Shown one piece after another: positions 19,725 to 28,707 of a DNA stretch of 64,000 nt. The notes beneath the pieces were generated by a model that was not told the DNA's origin, ran no database searches, and worked only from the letters and a program-made list of their open reading frames with translations. This DNA comes from Ephemeroptericola cinctiostellae. Its GTDB lineage: Bacteria; Pseudomonadota; Gammaproteobacteria; Burkholderiales; Burkholderiaceae. The position numbers and the translations under genes are program-made. The stretch spans positions 1,612,001 to 1,676,000 of the forward strand of contig NZ_CP031124.1 of NCBI RefSeq assembly GCF_003339525.1. The letters run 5' to 3'. How positions within the stretch are numbered: position 1 is the first letter of the stretch; each line of letters opens with the position of its first letter.

Positions 19725-20069
19725 TTTTTTATTATAAATACATATTTACATGGGTTGTTTTTTATTTACAAATAGGAATAAATATTAATTTTTTTGCTTG
19801 CGAGTGTAATTTTAATAAATATTGTAAATATTTTTTGTGATAAAATTCCTTATCGTCACATAGTGCTGGTTATCGTTGTGTTGTGCGTATTTATTTAGAT
19901 TGATTTTTGTGTTGGTGACTAATGGTGTGAATTAATGCCGCACGTTCATTTAAATAACAATTGGCATTGTGATGAGAGGGATGAGTTATGGTTAACGACT
20001 GATGTTAATAACGGATGTTAATGACTAATTTATCTCGTTTTATTTTTTATTTATATTTAAGGAAAAACA
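19725..20069 (+). promoter_or_regulatory. AT-rich upstream region of the peptide gene
   Basis: About 345 bases, visibly richer in A and T than the flanking genes and without a credible gene. An extended -10 (TG-A-TAAAAT, 19838-19846) could start a long-leader transcript. Two direct copies of GATGTTAAT lie at about 20002-20022. A 28-codon frame at 19935-20021 has no supported product. The base composition shift suggests the locus was acquired (inference). Confidence 0.4.
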
Positions 20070-20225
20070 ATGAGAAACTTGGAAAAACTTGAACTGAGCT
20101 TTGTTAATGGTGGCTGTGGTTATCGTACTCGCATTCGCTGCACACCGTGCCCAACTCCTACGCCAACACCGTGCCCAACGCCAACTCCAGCTCCAGTACC
20201 GTCTCCATCAAGCAGTGCTGCGTAA
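20070..20225 (+). CDS. Double-glycine-leader secreted peptide precursor (bacteriocin/microcin-like)
   Basis: 51-residue precursor. The first 15 residues, MRNLEKLELSFVNGG, follow the classical double-glycine leader pattern (Leu/Leu-Ser/Val spaced before Gly-Gly) that C39 peptidases cut. The 36-residue core starts CGYRTRIRC, basic and aromatic, and continues into Thr-Pro repeats with Cys spaced through them (four Cys in the core), ending in Ser/Ala. AAGGA at 20059-20063 is a good ribosome binding site six bases before the ATG. Genes for a matching adaptor and C39 exporter follow. No modification enzyme and no obvious immunity gene is adjacent, so antibacterial activity is inferred; a signalling or surface peptide is an alternative. 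No known bacteriocin family was recognised in the core. Confidence 0.78.
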   Translation: MRNLEKLELSFVNGGCGYRTRIRCTPCPTPTPTPCPTPTPAPVPSPSSSAA

Positions 20226-20405
20226 TTTTATTTAAGTGGTACACCTAAAATGAACATTTGACTGCATGGGGTATTTCATAGATTGCATTTTCAATGTCTT
20301 AGAAATATTTTTTGATGAGTTAAATCTCTTTTATATTATTAGAAAAAAATTTTTGATGGCTTACTTTATGGTCATTTTGTGAGTTTTTTCTAATAATGAA
20401 AGCTT

Positions 20406-20469
20406 GGCTTGCATGTTTGTGCGTAAAATGAATGCATTTTACAAATAAACAGCAAGCCTTTATTTTTTT
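20406..20469 (+). terminator. Long intercistronic hairpin with U-tract (attenuator)
   Basis: Arms spanning 20406-20430 and 20435-20458 pair over GGCTTGC/GCAAGCC, TGTTT/AAACA and GTAAAATG/CATTTTAC with only a bulge and one small internal mismatch, capped by AATG. A T-rich tract follows and ends 14 bases before the adaptor gene. It probably ends most transcripts after the peptide gene and lets a minority read into the exporter genes. Confidence 0.78.
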
Positions 20470-20482
20470 ACTGAGTAACAGC

Positions 20483-21727
20483 ATGAACGACTCTTTGTTC
20501 CGTCCTGAGGCTGTCGAGCGATCGAAGTCCAAGCCTTTAAGTGGTATTTTGCTCATCCAGCCTTTGGCTGTAAATGTTTTGACTGTGGTTTCATTATTAA
20601 TTGGTTTGGCATTGCTGGCTTTTTTGATTTTTGGTACTTATACAAAAAAGGAGCGTGTCACAGGGGTTTTATTGCCCAATTTGGGACTTGTGCGGGTGGC
20701 GGCACCCCAGATGGGAACGGTCGTCAAACGTGAAGTGACGGAAGGGCAAGTCGTGAAGCGTGGCCATGTCTTGTATCGTATTTCAAGTGACCGTGCTGTT
20801 GGTTCTGAGGTGGTAGGGCAATTGGCATCGAATCAGTCGGAGTTAAAACGCCAATCGTTAGAAGAACAACTCAATCGCCAAAACAGCATGAATGAAATCA
20901 GTTCATTGCAGTCGGCACAAAAAATTTCAGCTTTACAACAACAGTTGGCGCAAATCAACAGCGAATTATCCATTTATAAAGAACAGCTGCGCATTGCCAA
21001 TGATGTGTATAAACGCAATCAAGCTTTGGTTGACGAGGGGTTTATTTCCTCTGCGGTGCTTGAGGACAAACGCAACAATTACCTCAACCAATTGAACAAT
21101 CAAAAACGCTTGATGCGCGAGAAAACCAGCATTCAACAGCAGCTGTCTTCTGCGAAAACAGAGTTGGAGGATGCCAAACTCAAAGGGGACAATCAAAATG
21201 CATCGATTACCCAAAGCATCACGGACAATGAGACCCAGCGTGAATTACTGGTGTTGGCACCGATTGACGGTGTGGCTTCGGCGATTCAGGCCGATGTTGG
21301 GCAAGTGGTGAATGCAAATACAGTGCTTTTAAGTATTGTACCAACAGATGCCTTGCTAGAAGCGAATGTGTATTTGAGCAGCCGTGCCATTGGTTTTATC
21401 AAAGAGGGCAACAGTGTGTTGTTGCGCTATCAAGCATTTCCTTATCAAAAATTTGGTCAACATGAGGGGGAGGTGGTCTCCATTTCCAAAGTGGCGCTCA
21501 CCAACAACGAGTTGATTGAGGCGGGTATATTGAAGGCCACAGAGCCGATGTATCGTGTGAAAATTAAACCTGCATCACAAACGATCATGGCATATGGCAA
21601 ACAAGAGGCTTTGCAGCCAAGCATGCAGCTCGAAGCCGATGTGTTGATGGATACGCGCCGTTTGTATGAATGGCTGTTTGAGCCTTTATTTAGCATCACG
21701 GGGCGTTTAATGGGTTCTAAAGTATGA
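20483..21727 (+). CDS. HlyD-family periplasmic adaptor of a peptide exporter
   Basis: Membrane-fusion protein that connects an inner-membrane ABC exporter to an outer-membrane channel. 414 residues from the ATG at 20483 (MNDSLFRPEAVERSK), the usual start in this family; an in-frame start at 20432 lies inside the hairpin. One membrane helix at about residues 27-53, a lipoyl half-motif (VRVAAPQMGTVVKREVTEGQ), a long Gln/Glu/Lys-rich coiled coil (about 100-240), the second lipoyl half (LAPIDGVASAIQADVGQ) and a beta-barrel domain. It resembles the adaptors of colicin V- and RaxA-type systems. Its stop overlaps the ABC gene start (ATGA). No TolC gene lies nearby, so a chromosomal TolC is presumably shared. 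Confidence 0.9.
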   Translation: MNDSLFRPEAVERSKSKPLSGILLIQPLAVNVLTVVSLLIGLALLAFLIFGTYTKKERVTGVLLPNLGLVRVAAPQMGTVVKREVTEGQVVKRGHVLYRISSDRAVGSEVVGQLASNQSELKRQSLEEQLNRQNSMNEISSLQSAQKISALQQQLAQINSELSIYKEQLRIANDVYKRNQALVDEGFISSAVLEDKRNNYLNQLNNQKRLMREKTSIQQQLSSAKTELEDAKLKGDNQNASITQSITDNETQRELLVLAPIDGVASAIQADVGQVVNANTVLLSIVPTDALLEANVYLSSRAIGFIKEGNSVLLRYQAFPYQKFGQHEGEVVSISKVALTNNELIEAGILKATEPMYRVKIKPASQTIMAYGKQEALQPSMQLEADVLMDTRRLYEWLFEPLFSITGRLMGSKV

Positions 21728-23820
21728 GCGTTTTTAAGCAATTGAGTTTTTTAGGTGAGCCGCGTTTGCCTGTGGTGTTGCAAACTGAGAACGCAGAATG
21801 TGGTTTGGCGTGCATGGCCATGGTGTCTTCTTACCATGGCTTTGTCACGGATTTGGCCTCTTTGCGAGCACGTTTCAGCATTTCAACCCGTGGCGTGAGT
21901 TTGGACGACTTGATGAACATGTCTGAGCGGATGAACATGGATGCACAGGCAATGCGTTTGGAATTGGATGAATTGGATCAGTTGCCAACACCGTGCATTT
22001 TGCATTGGGACATGAACCATTTTGTCGTCCTGAAAAAGGTCAAAGGCAATAAAGTTGAAATTCATGACCCTGCACGCGGGCATGTGGTTTTGAGTATGGA
22101 TGAAGTGAGCGGGCATTTTACTGGTGTGGCCTTGGTGGCAACGCCAAACATTCGATTTGAACAAAAAATAGAAAAACAAAATGTCAAACTGAGTCAATTG
22201 GTTGGGCAGGTGCAGGGTTTAAAAAGCTCGTTATTGAAGATTTTTGGTTTGGCGGTTGTTCTGGAACTGTTTGCTTTGGTCATGCCTTTGTTAAATCAAT
22301 TGGTTTTGGATCAAGTTTTGGTGTCGCAAGACCGAGAATTATTGACCATTTTGGGCATTGGCTTTCTACTGTTGACTGTGACTCAAGTGTCGATCAAATT
22401 GCTGCGCAGCTGGGCTGTGATTTACATGAGCACCACATTTAATTTGCAATGGGCGAGCAATGTATTCAGTCATTTAATCCGTTTGCCTGTGAGTTGGTTT
22501 GAGAAACGGCATCTGGGGGATGTGATTTCACGTTTCCATTCGGTCAATGGCATCGAAAAGCTCATCACCACTCAGCTGGTTGAAGCGGTGTTGGATGGTT
22601 TAATGACTGTTGGTACTTTGGCCATGATGCTGTTTTACAGCCCCATGCTGGCCATGGTGGCTGTACTGGCATTGTTGTTTTACATTGTGTTGCGTTGGTT
22701 TCATTATTCACATCTGCGTCTGGAAACTGAAAATCAGATGGTGTTTGCATCCAAGGTTGAAAGTTTTTTGATTGAAACGTTGCGTGGCATTCAAAGCATC
22801 AAATTATTCAATGCTTTGACAGAACGGAAATCACATTGGTTTAATTTGGAAGTGGATCGGCGCAATGCCGATTTAAAAATCCAAAAAGTTCAAATGATCA
22901 GTCAGGCATTCAATGGTTTGATTTTTGGCGTTGAGGCCATTGTCATCATGTGGTTGGGTGCCAGTTTGGTGATGGATGGGGCTTTGTCTGTCGGCATGTT
23001 GTTTGCTGTGCTGTCGTATAAAGCTCAATTCTCATCACGCGCTGCAAATTTGGTTGATCAATACATTGCGCTGCGCATGATGAGGGTGCAAACCGAGCGT
23101 TTAGCCGACATTGTGTTAACCGAGCGCGAGGACACCCATGCCAAAGTCAGCGGTTTTTTGAAGTTGAAGCCGACCATCGAATTGCGTAATGTGTCATTTC
23201 GTTATGATGATCAATCTGCATGGGTTCTGAAAGGTTGTTCGTTCAAAATTCAAGAGGGTGAGTCTGTTGCGATCATTGGCCCATCGGGTTGTGGCAAGAC
23301 CACATTGGTTAAAATTTTACTGGGTTTGCTCAAGCCACAAGAAGGGGAAGTGCTCTATGGCGGCCTGGACATCAATAAAATGGGCTTGGATAACTACCGT
23401 GAGCGTGTGGCGACGGTCATGCAAGATGACAGTTTGTTTGCAGGTTCTATTTTAGAAAACATCACTTTTTTCTCTCGAACGCCCAGCATTGAACGTGTTG
23501 AAGAGGCCGCTTACTTGGCCGCTCTGCACGATGACATTGTGGACATGCCGATGGCGTATAACACTTTGATTGGTGACATGGGGACGTCGTTGTCGGGTGG
23601 GCAAAAGCAGCGTTTATTGTTGGCGCGTGCTTTGTACCGCCAGCCTGAAGTGCTGTTGTTGGATGAAGCGACCAGTCATTTGGATGGTGGCAATGAAATG
23701 AAAGTCAATGAAGCTGTGAGCCGACTGGATTTAACCCGAATTTTTGTGGCACACCGCGAAAGCACCATTCGCATGGCACAACGTGTGATTCAGCTGGATC
23801 ATGGGCAGGTACTTCAATAA
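21724..23820 (+). CDS. C39-peptidase-containing ABC exporter (bacteriocin type)
   Basis: Cuts double-glycine leaders and exports the mature peptide. 698 residues in three parts. The N-terminal C39 peptidase has Cys26 in QTENAECGLACMAMV, His99 in HWDMNHFVVLK and Asp115 in IHDPARGH, the complete catalytic set, so it should be proteolytically active. Six membrane helices follow (about 160-420). The ATPase domain has Walker A GPSGCGKTT near residue 518, signature LSGGQKQR near 623, Walker B LLLDEATS near 645 and a switch His in AHRESTI. It is translationally coupled to the adaptor gene and lies downstream of the only visible substrate gene, the 51-residue precursor. Related to CvaB and RaxB. Confidence 0.94.
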   Translation: MSVFKQLSFLGEPRLPVVLQTENAECGLACMAMVSSYHGFVTDLASLRARFSISTRGVSLDDLMNMSERMNMDAQAMRLELDELDQLPTPCILHWDMNHFVVLKKVKGNKVEIHDPARGHVVLSMDEVSGHFTGVALVATPNIRFEQKIEKQNVKLSQLVGQVQGLKSSLLKIFGLAVVLELFALVMPLLNQLVLDQVLVSQDRELLTILGIGFLLLTVTQVSIKLLRSWAVIYMSTTFNLQWASNVFSHLIRLPVSWFEKRHLGDVISRFHSVNGIEKLITTQLVEAVLDGLMTVGTLAMMLFYSPMLAMVAVLALLFYIVLRWFHYSHLRLETENQMVFASKVESFLIETLRGIQSIKLFNALTERKSHWFNLEVDRRNADLKIQKVQMISQAFNGLIFGVEAIVIMWLGASLVMDGALSVGMLFAVLSYKAQFSSRAANLVDQYIALRMMRVQTERLADIVLTEREDTHAKVSGFLKLKPTIELRNVSFRYDDQSAWVLKGCSFKIQEGESVAIIGPSGCGKTTLVKILLGLLKPQEGEVLYGGLDINKMGLDNYRERVATVMQDDSLFAGSILENITFFSRTPSIERVEEAAYLAALHDDIVDMPMAYNTLIGDMGTSLSGGQKQRLLLARALYRQPEVLLLDEATSHLDGGNEMKVNEAVSRLDLTRIFVAHRESTIRMAQRVIQLDHGQVLQ

Positions 23821-23930
23821 ACTGAACATTGTTAAAAAAGAGGAGAGATGTGTTGTGATTGTCATGCGTGTTTCCAAGTGATGGATCGGTGACACGTCAA
23901 TCACCCCATGATCAGTGCATTTTTTGCAAG

Positions 23931-25268
23931 TTACGTTTGTTTTTCGAGTTGACGCAGCACTCGGAAGCACAGCACGCCTGCAAGTACACCAAAAAACACC
24001 ACTCCTAAACCATAACCCGCCAATGCCCCTTTTGCGCCATACCATTGTGCACCCAACCAAACAAAGGGAATCACACCCAACGTGGCGCGTCCCCAGTTCA
24101 AAGCAGTTGAGTAAAATGCAAAACCAAGGTTGTTGAAAGCAGTATTGGACACGAATAAAATACCATTAAACAAAAAACTGCCCGCCACGAACAGGCAAAA
24201 AAATGTAATCAGCTCATGTGCCGTACCTTGTGCACCAAAAGCATCCGCCAACAGATTTCGCCCAAGTGCAAGCAACAACCACACCACCAAGACATAAATC
24301 ACAGTGATTTTCATGCTGTCGTTCATGGTTGAGCGCAAACGGTCAAAACGTTTGGCGCCATAATTTTGCCCTAAAATGGCACCAATTGAACCTGACAGTG
24401 CAAATAAAACGACAAAAGCCACAGGAATCACCCGCCCAATCACTGCCCAACCGGCAACCGCACTGTCTCCAAATTGAGCGATTGATTGGGTCACAAATGC
24501 ATTACCGACAGGCGTGGCGATTTGCGTCAACACGGCAGGTAAAGCAATGGCCATAAAAGGTTTGAGCTCACGTTTGAACACCGACAGCGGGGGCCAAGCA
24601 AATAAACCGTGAACCTTGAGCACACCATGAAGTCCAAGCACAACCATGACCACGCGTGCCAAAGAGGTGGCAATGGCAGCGCCATCAATGCCTAAATTAA
24701 AACCGAAAATGAAAATTGGATCAAGCACTGCTGTTGCGGCACCTGCACCCAGTGTCACATACATGGCGCGGCGGGCATCACCAACAGAGCGAAGCAGGGC
24801 ACTCAAACACATGCCCAAGCCCAATAAAATTGAAGAGGGTAAGACAATGTACATGAATCGAACAGCCAATCGAGCCGTTTCATCCGCTGCACCCAATAAC
24901 GCAATCAATTGGTTTAGGAAAGGCAACGTCAGCACAATCAGGCACACCATGATGGCGACCATCAAGATTAAAGAAGCGCCCGCCAATTGTTTGGCTTGAT
25001 GACGATCGCCTCGTCCCAAAGCCCGTGATGTCAGTGCGGTGGCTGCAATTGAGATGCCAATGGCGATCGAGGTCACAAAAAACAGCAAAGTACCTGAATA
25101 GCCAATGGCGGCAGCGAGTTCTTTGTGACCGAGCCGTGAAATGTAAAACAAATTGAGCAAATCGACCACGAACACGGCAATCAGACCGATGGCACCTGTG
25201 GCCGTCATGGTCAATACATGGTGCATGGTTGAACCCGTGAGAAACTTCATTTGCGCTTGTGCAGTCAT
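23931..25268 (-). CDS. MATE family efflux transporter
   Basis: Na+- or H+-coupled antiporter that exports drugs or metabolites. About 445 residues with twelve predicted hydrophobic segments in two similar halves, the MATE layout. Visible family stretches include the N-terminal IGLIAVFVVDLLNLFYISRLG, ALTSRALGRGDRHQAKQ, and in the second half GAILGQNYGAKRFDR. The ATG at 25268 (MTAQAQMKF) with upstream AAAAAGAA is preferred; an in-frame ATG at 25316 is possible. It converges on the peptide exporter, 110 bases away, with no sign of shared regulation. Confidence 0.88.
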   Translation of the reverse strand: MTAQAQMKFLTGSTMHHVLTMTATGAIGLIAVFVVDLLNLFYISRLGHKELAAAIGYSGTLLFFVTSIAIGISIAATALTSRALGRGDRHQAKQLAGASLILMVAIMVCLIVLTLPFLNQLIALLGAADETARLAVRFMYIVLPSSILLGLGMCLSALLRSVGDARRAMYVTLGAGAATAVLDPIFIFGFNLGIDGAAIATSLARVVMVVLGLHGVLKVHGLFAWPPLSVFKRELKPFMAIALPAVLTQIATPVGNAFVTQSIAQFGDSAVAGWAVIGRVIPVAFVVLFALSGSIGAILGQNYGAKRFDRLRSTMNDSMKITVIYVLVVWLLLALGRNLLADAFGAQGTAHELITFFCLFVAGSFLFNGILFVSNTAFNNLGFAFYSTALNWGRATLGVIPFVWLGAQWYGAKGALAGYGLGVVFFGVLAGVLCFRVLRQLEKQT

Positions 25269-25483
25269 GTTATTCTTTTTCGTTCTTTGTAAGGATGGCG
25301 CATGCCGATCAATCATGAGCCTGATTTAGCATACAGTGAGCCACCCTACACAGTGACAATATGGCAATACTCATCGCTCTGTGGTGGCTCAAACAATTTG
25401 CTGCGAAACGAATGATTGCATTTCTTAAAGGGGAATCAAAATCAAAAGGATTCAAAAAATTTAAAAGATTCAAAAGTCTGGCT

Positions 25484-26191
25484 TTAAAGATCCAATAACA
25501 CCCATTCACCCAACTTCAAGTCCGTTGGCAATACAAACTCACCCACTTCCACTCGATGCAATGCATCGACACGATTACCAGCAGCAGCCACCATGCGTTT
25601 CACTTGATGGTATTTGCCTTCCCGTAAGGTGAGTTCCAGCACATTATCACCTTTTTCGCTCAGGACTTGGGCATGGGCCGCTTTTAATGTTTCATTTTCA
25701 TCGTGCAGTAACACACCTTCTTTTAATGCTGCGATCATTTCATCGCTGATGGGGTGGCGGCAAGTTGCGTGATAAATTTTATCAACATTCTTTTTTGGGG
25801 AGGTGTTTTTGTGGATAAACTGGCCATCGTCTGACAACAACAGCAAACCCGTTGTGTCCACATCCAAACGCCCAACACACTGAACATCACGTTCCCGCAG
25901 GTTTGAAGGCAACAGCGTCAATACACTTTTATGGTGTTTGGGTTTTTGCGAGCACTCCACACCTTCAGGCTTGTTCATCAGTACATACACGTATTCGCGA
26001 TAGTGCCATGTTGTTCCATCAATCACCCATGACAGGTGCTCAGTGTCAAATAGGGCATCAGGATCATCACAAAACTCACCATTAACAGGTACTTCTCCTG
26101 TTTCTATGAGGGCGGTGCAATAGGCACGCGTGCCGAAACCTTGCTGTTGAAGGATGCGGGCAATGGGTTGTGGTTTTTGCTTTTTAGCCAT
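25484..26191 (-). CDS. rsuA: 16S rRNA pseudouridine synthase RsuA-like
   Basis: Predicted to make pseudouridine 516 in 16S rRNA. 235 residues. A degenerate N-terminal S4 domain is followed by the catalytic motif GRLDVDTTGLLLLSDDG with the nucleophilic Asp, and by REGKYHQVKRMVAAAGNRV. Length and the KYHQVKRM form (rather than RluB's NREVRRM) place it with RsuA. It is on the same strand as proC, 135 bases downstream, but need not be co-transcribed. The other family member in this window, rluB, is at 3927. Confidence 0.88.
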   Translation of the reverse strand: MAKKQKPQPIARILQQQGFGTRAYCTALIETGEVPVNGEFCDDPDALFDTEHLSWVIDGTTWHYREYVYVLMNKPEGVECSQKPKHHKSVLTLLPSNLRERDVQCVGRLDVDTTGLLLLSDDGQFIHKNTSPKKNVDKIYHATCRHPISDEMIAALKEGVLLHDENETLKAAHAQVLSEKGDNVLELTLREGKYHQVKRMVAAAGNRVDALHRVEVGEFVLPTDLKLGEWVLLDL

Positions 26192-26326
26192 AAGGTATCG
26201 TGTTGTTTAAGTTAAAGAATTAGCCCTCTTTATTGGGTATTGGGGGCGTTGATGCATCAAAGATGGGTGCAGTCTTTTTGTGTGCTGTTGCGTATTTAAA
26301 ATGAGCACACCCAAATTGAAATAAAT

Positions 26327-27160
26327 TTATTTCGCCAATTCAACGGCCAACTCGCGGGCACGTTCAGTCGCAGCTTGAGTCCCTTGAATAAGGGCTTGAT
26401 CGATGCCTTGGGCATTGAACACGGCCAAGGCCGCTGCAGTTGTCCCACCTTTTGATGTGACGCGCTCGCGTAACACGTCGACAGGATCTTCTGAAGCGTC
26501 GGCCAAGGCCACAGCACCTGAGAACGTGTTTTGTACGAGCAGCTTGGCAGTCTCTTCATCAAAACCCAATTGACGAGCCGCTGCTGTGAGGTGCTCCATC
26601 ACATAGAATACATATGCTGGACCTGAGCCTGAGATGGCGGCGATGGTGTCAATTTCAGCTTCTGTCTGTAACCAGACATTCACGCCCACCGCTAAGAGGA
26701 TTTGGTTGATGAGCACTTGCTCGTTTTCGCTCACAATGCTCAGTGGTGCATAAATTCCTGTAACGCCTTTACCCACAAGTGCAGGTGTATTGGGCATGGT
26801 GCGCACCACTTTTTTATGCTTTTGTAACCATTCGGACAAAGTGGCGATGGTTAAACCTGCTGCGATGCTTAGAACGACTTGATCGGCTTTCACCAAAGGG
26901 GACAACTCAGCCAAAGCCGCTTTCATGCTCTGAGGTTTGACTGCAAGAATCCACACGTCGGGTGAGAGGTGCACGGCCGCTGCGAGATTTTCAAATGCGG
27001 TCACGCCCAATGTGCGGTGCAAATGGTCACGGTGATCTGCGTTGTGTTCAACCACGACAATTTGCTGAGGGGCGAAACCACCTTGATTGATCATGCCAGT
27101 GATAATGGCTGTGGCCATGTTGCCACCGCCGAGGAACACGATTTGAGGGGTTGTATGCAT
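26327..27160 (-). CDS. proC: Pyrroline-5-carboxylate reductase
   Basis: Last step of proline synthesis: reduces pyrroline-5-carboxylate with NAD(P)H. 277 residues. The Rossmann loop is FLGGGNMATAI; the substrate/dimer region is SGSGPAYVFYVMEHLTAAA, and the C-terminal VTSKGGTTAAAL motif is intact. The ATG at 27160 is preceded by AAAGGT at good spacing; an upstream in-frame start at 27220 would run into the preceding gene. It is downstream of yggS and a membrane protein, matching the widespread yggS-proC linkage. Confidence 0.95.
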   Translation of the reverse strand: MHTTPQIVFLGGGNMATAIITGMINQGGFAPQQIVVVEHNADHRDHLHRTLGVTAFENLAAAVHLSPDVWILAVKPQSMKAALAELSPLVKADQVVLSIAAGLTIATLSEWLQKHKKVVRTMPNTPALVGKGVTGIYAPLSIVSENEQVLINQILLAVGVNVWLQTEAEIDTIAAISGSGPAYVFYVMEHLTAAARQLGFDEETAKLLVQNTFSGAVALADASEDPVDVLRERVTSKGGTTAAALAVFNAQGIDQALIQGTQAATERARELAVELAK

Positions 27161-27206
27161 GGTGCTGTACCTTTTGAAAAAATAAAAAATAAAGAGGGTG
27201 GGTGTC

Positions 27207-27779
27207 TCAATCGCATTCAACGTGTACTTGATAACTCCATTTGGGTGTTAGTATCAAAATAACCATGGAAATCAATGCCAAAAAAATGGCAATATATAAG
27301 AACAGCGGGGCATCGGTGAGTCGCTGTGGGTATATGCTAAAGGCCGCTCCTAAGCCTGCGGCATTACCGCCTGCGACCAAGAGGACGGCGGTGTAGTCAT
27401 GAAACCGTCGTGCTTGATTGGCATTGTTTGACCAGCGTGGGTCTGTGTTGTAACTGGGCAATGTTTCATGCGCATTCTCTAAACGTTCAAGCACCGACAA
27501 AAAAGCACGTAAGTTGCTGATGGCACGTTCAGCTTTGTAATTGAGAAAGGCAAAGCAAATCGATGACACTGGAAATCCCAAAGTCAGCCACTCAATGGGA
27601 GGTTCTTTCATGCCGGTTGTTGGGCGTAAGGCGACCAATGCAGCGAGTAAACTCAACATTAAGCTGACGTATAAAGCCAAGGCTTGCTGGCGCTGGGCAA
27701 TCCGGGTGTTGACCTCTTGATTGGCAGCAATAAAGCGATAATTGGCATCAACAAGGTAGGTTTTACTCATGGGTGTCAT
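27207..27779 (-). CDS. Uncharacterised four-helix membrane protein
   Basis: 190 residues, not recognised. Two hydrophobic segments near residues 34-52 and 62-80 are followed by a soluble helical stretch rich in Arg, Glu and Asn (about 80-130) and a second hydrophobic pair near 130-150 and 155-177. Both termini are polar and probably cytoplasmic. It sits between yggS and proC, the place where yggT is found in other proteobacteria, but no YGGT motif is visible. ATGs at 27779 and 27770 are both usable. Same-strand spacing (46 bases to proC) suggests an operon. Confidence 0.7.
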   Translation of the reverse strand: MTPMSKTYLVDANYRFIAANQEVNTRIAQRQQALALYVSLMLSLLAALVALRPTTGMKEPPIEWLTLGFPVSSICFAFLNYKAERAISNLRAFLSVLERLENAHETLPSYNTDPRWSNNANQARRFHDYTAVLLVAGGNAAGLGAAFSIYPQRLTDAPLFLYIAIFLALISMVILILTPKWSYQVHVECD

Positions 27780-27921
27780 GTTATAAATGGGATTTTAAAG
27801 TAAGGGTAAGAAAATCCACTTCAAATGATTTTGAAATGATTGTGAACAGGATGTTGTGGTTTTTTAAGTTTTTTAGGGCATACACGATGAATTTCCATTT
27901 GATTGCGAATGGGATGTGTTA

Positions 27922-28707
27922 TTAATGGGGTGTGTTGTTGAGTGTCATTGTCTGAGTTGGTGCAGGACGGCGACCAAACAATGCGCTGCCGATGCGAACC
28001 AAAGTGGAGCCCGCAGCAATGGCATGAGGGTAATCATCGGACATGCCCATCGACAACGTATCAAATGCAGGGGCTGCGTCATGGGGTAAATGGGCTTTGA
28101 TTTTGGCATGCAGTTGAGCCATGGCGACAAAAGGAGCACATTGGGTCGCTTCATTCGCTTGGGGATCAATGGCGGCGGGGATGGTCATTAAGCCGCGTAA
28201 AGTAAGGCGAGGCAATTGAATGATTTCTAAAGCCAGTGCGAGTGCACTGTCAGGCGCACAACCACTTTTACTGCTTTCATCACTGATGTTGACTTGAATC
28301 AACACATTCAATGGCGGCAGGTGCGTGGGTCGCTGTTCACTTAAACGTTGGGCAATTTTGAGGCGATCGATTCCGTGTACCCACGCAAAATGCTCGGCTA
28401 CTGGGCGCGTTTTATTGCTTTGTAAGGGACCAATGAAATGCCAGATGGCTTGATTGTCAGGAAGAATGCCGCGCAAGGCGATGATTTTATCCACACCTTC
28501 TTGCACATAATTTTCACCAAATCTTTTTAAACCAAGTGCATAAGCTGCTTGTATGGTTTCTATGGGATGGGTTTTGGTCACAGCAAGCAGCTGAACAGCA
28601 TCTGGTGAGCGTTGTGCTGCGATGCACGCATCATGAATGGTCGATGTGATGCGCCGTATCTGTTGTTCAAGTGAGGTAAAAAGTGGATGGTCGACTGAGT
28701 TTGACAT
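27922..28707 (-). CDS. yggS: PLP homeostasis protein YggS/PROSC family
   Basis: Pyridoxal-phosphate-binding protein that controls free vitamin B6 levels; no catalytic activity is known. 261 residues, alanine-racemase-like barrel. The PLP lysine is Lys45 in LLAVTKTHP. Family stretches FGENYVQEG, HFIGPLQSNKTR, VNISDESSKSG and LSMGMSDDYPHAI are intact. The ATG at 28707 (MSNSVDHPLF) is chosen; an in-frame start at 28818 extends far beyond the family. It is divergent from pilT, a conserved arrangement in proteobacteria. Confidence 0.94.
   Translation of the reverse strand: MSNSVDHPLFTSLEQQIRRITSTIHDACIAAQRSPDAVQLLAVTKTHPIETIQAAYALGLKRFGENYVQEGVDKIIALRGILPDNQAIWHFIGPLQSNKTRPVAEHFAWVHGIDRLKIAQRLSEQRPTHLPPLNVLIQVNISDESSKSGCAPDSALALALEIIQLPRLTLRGLMTIPAAIDPQANEATQCAPFVAMAQLHAKIKAHLPHDAAPAFDTLSMGMSDDYPHAIAAGSTLVRIGSALFGRRPAPTQTMTLNNTPH

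Noticed and set aside
19935..20021. 28-codon frame upstream of the double-glycine peptide gene
   Set aside because: No convincing ribosome binding site and no leader motif. It could be a leader peptide but nothing supports it.
20226..20405. Search for a second double-glycine precursor between the peptide gene and the hairpin
   Set aside because: Only frames of fewer than ten codons follow the available ATGs.
23821..23930. Search for an immunity gene or second precursor after the exporter
   Set aside because: The gap to the convergent MATE gene is 110 bases and holds no plausible open frame with a start site.
25309..25509. 66-codon minus-strand frame between rsuA and the MATE gene
   Set aside because: Overlaps the MATE 5' region and the end of rsuA; no recognisable content.
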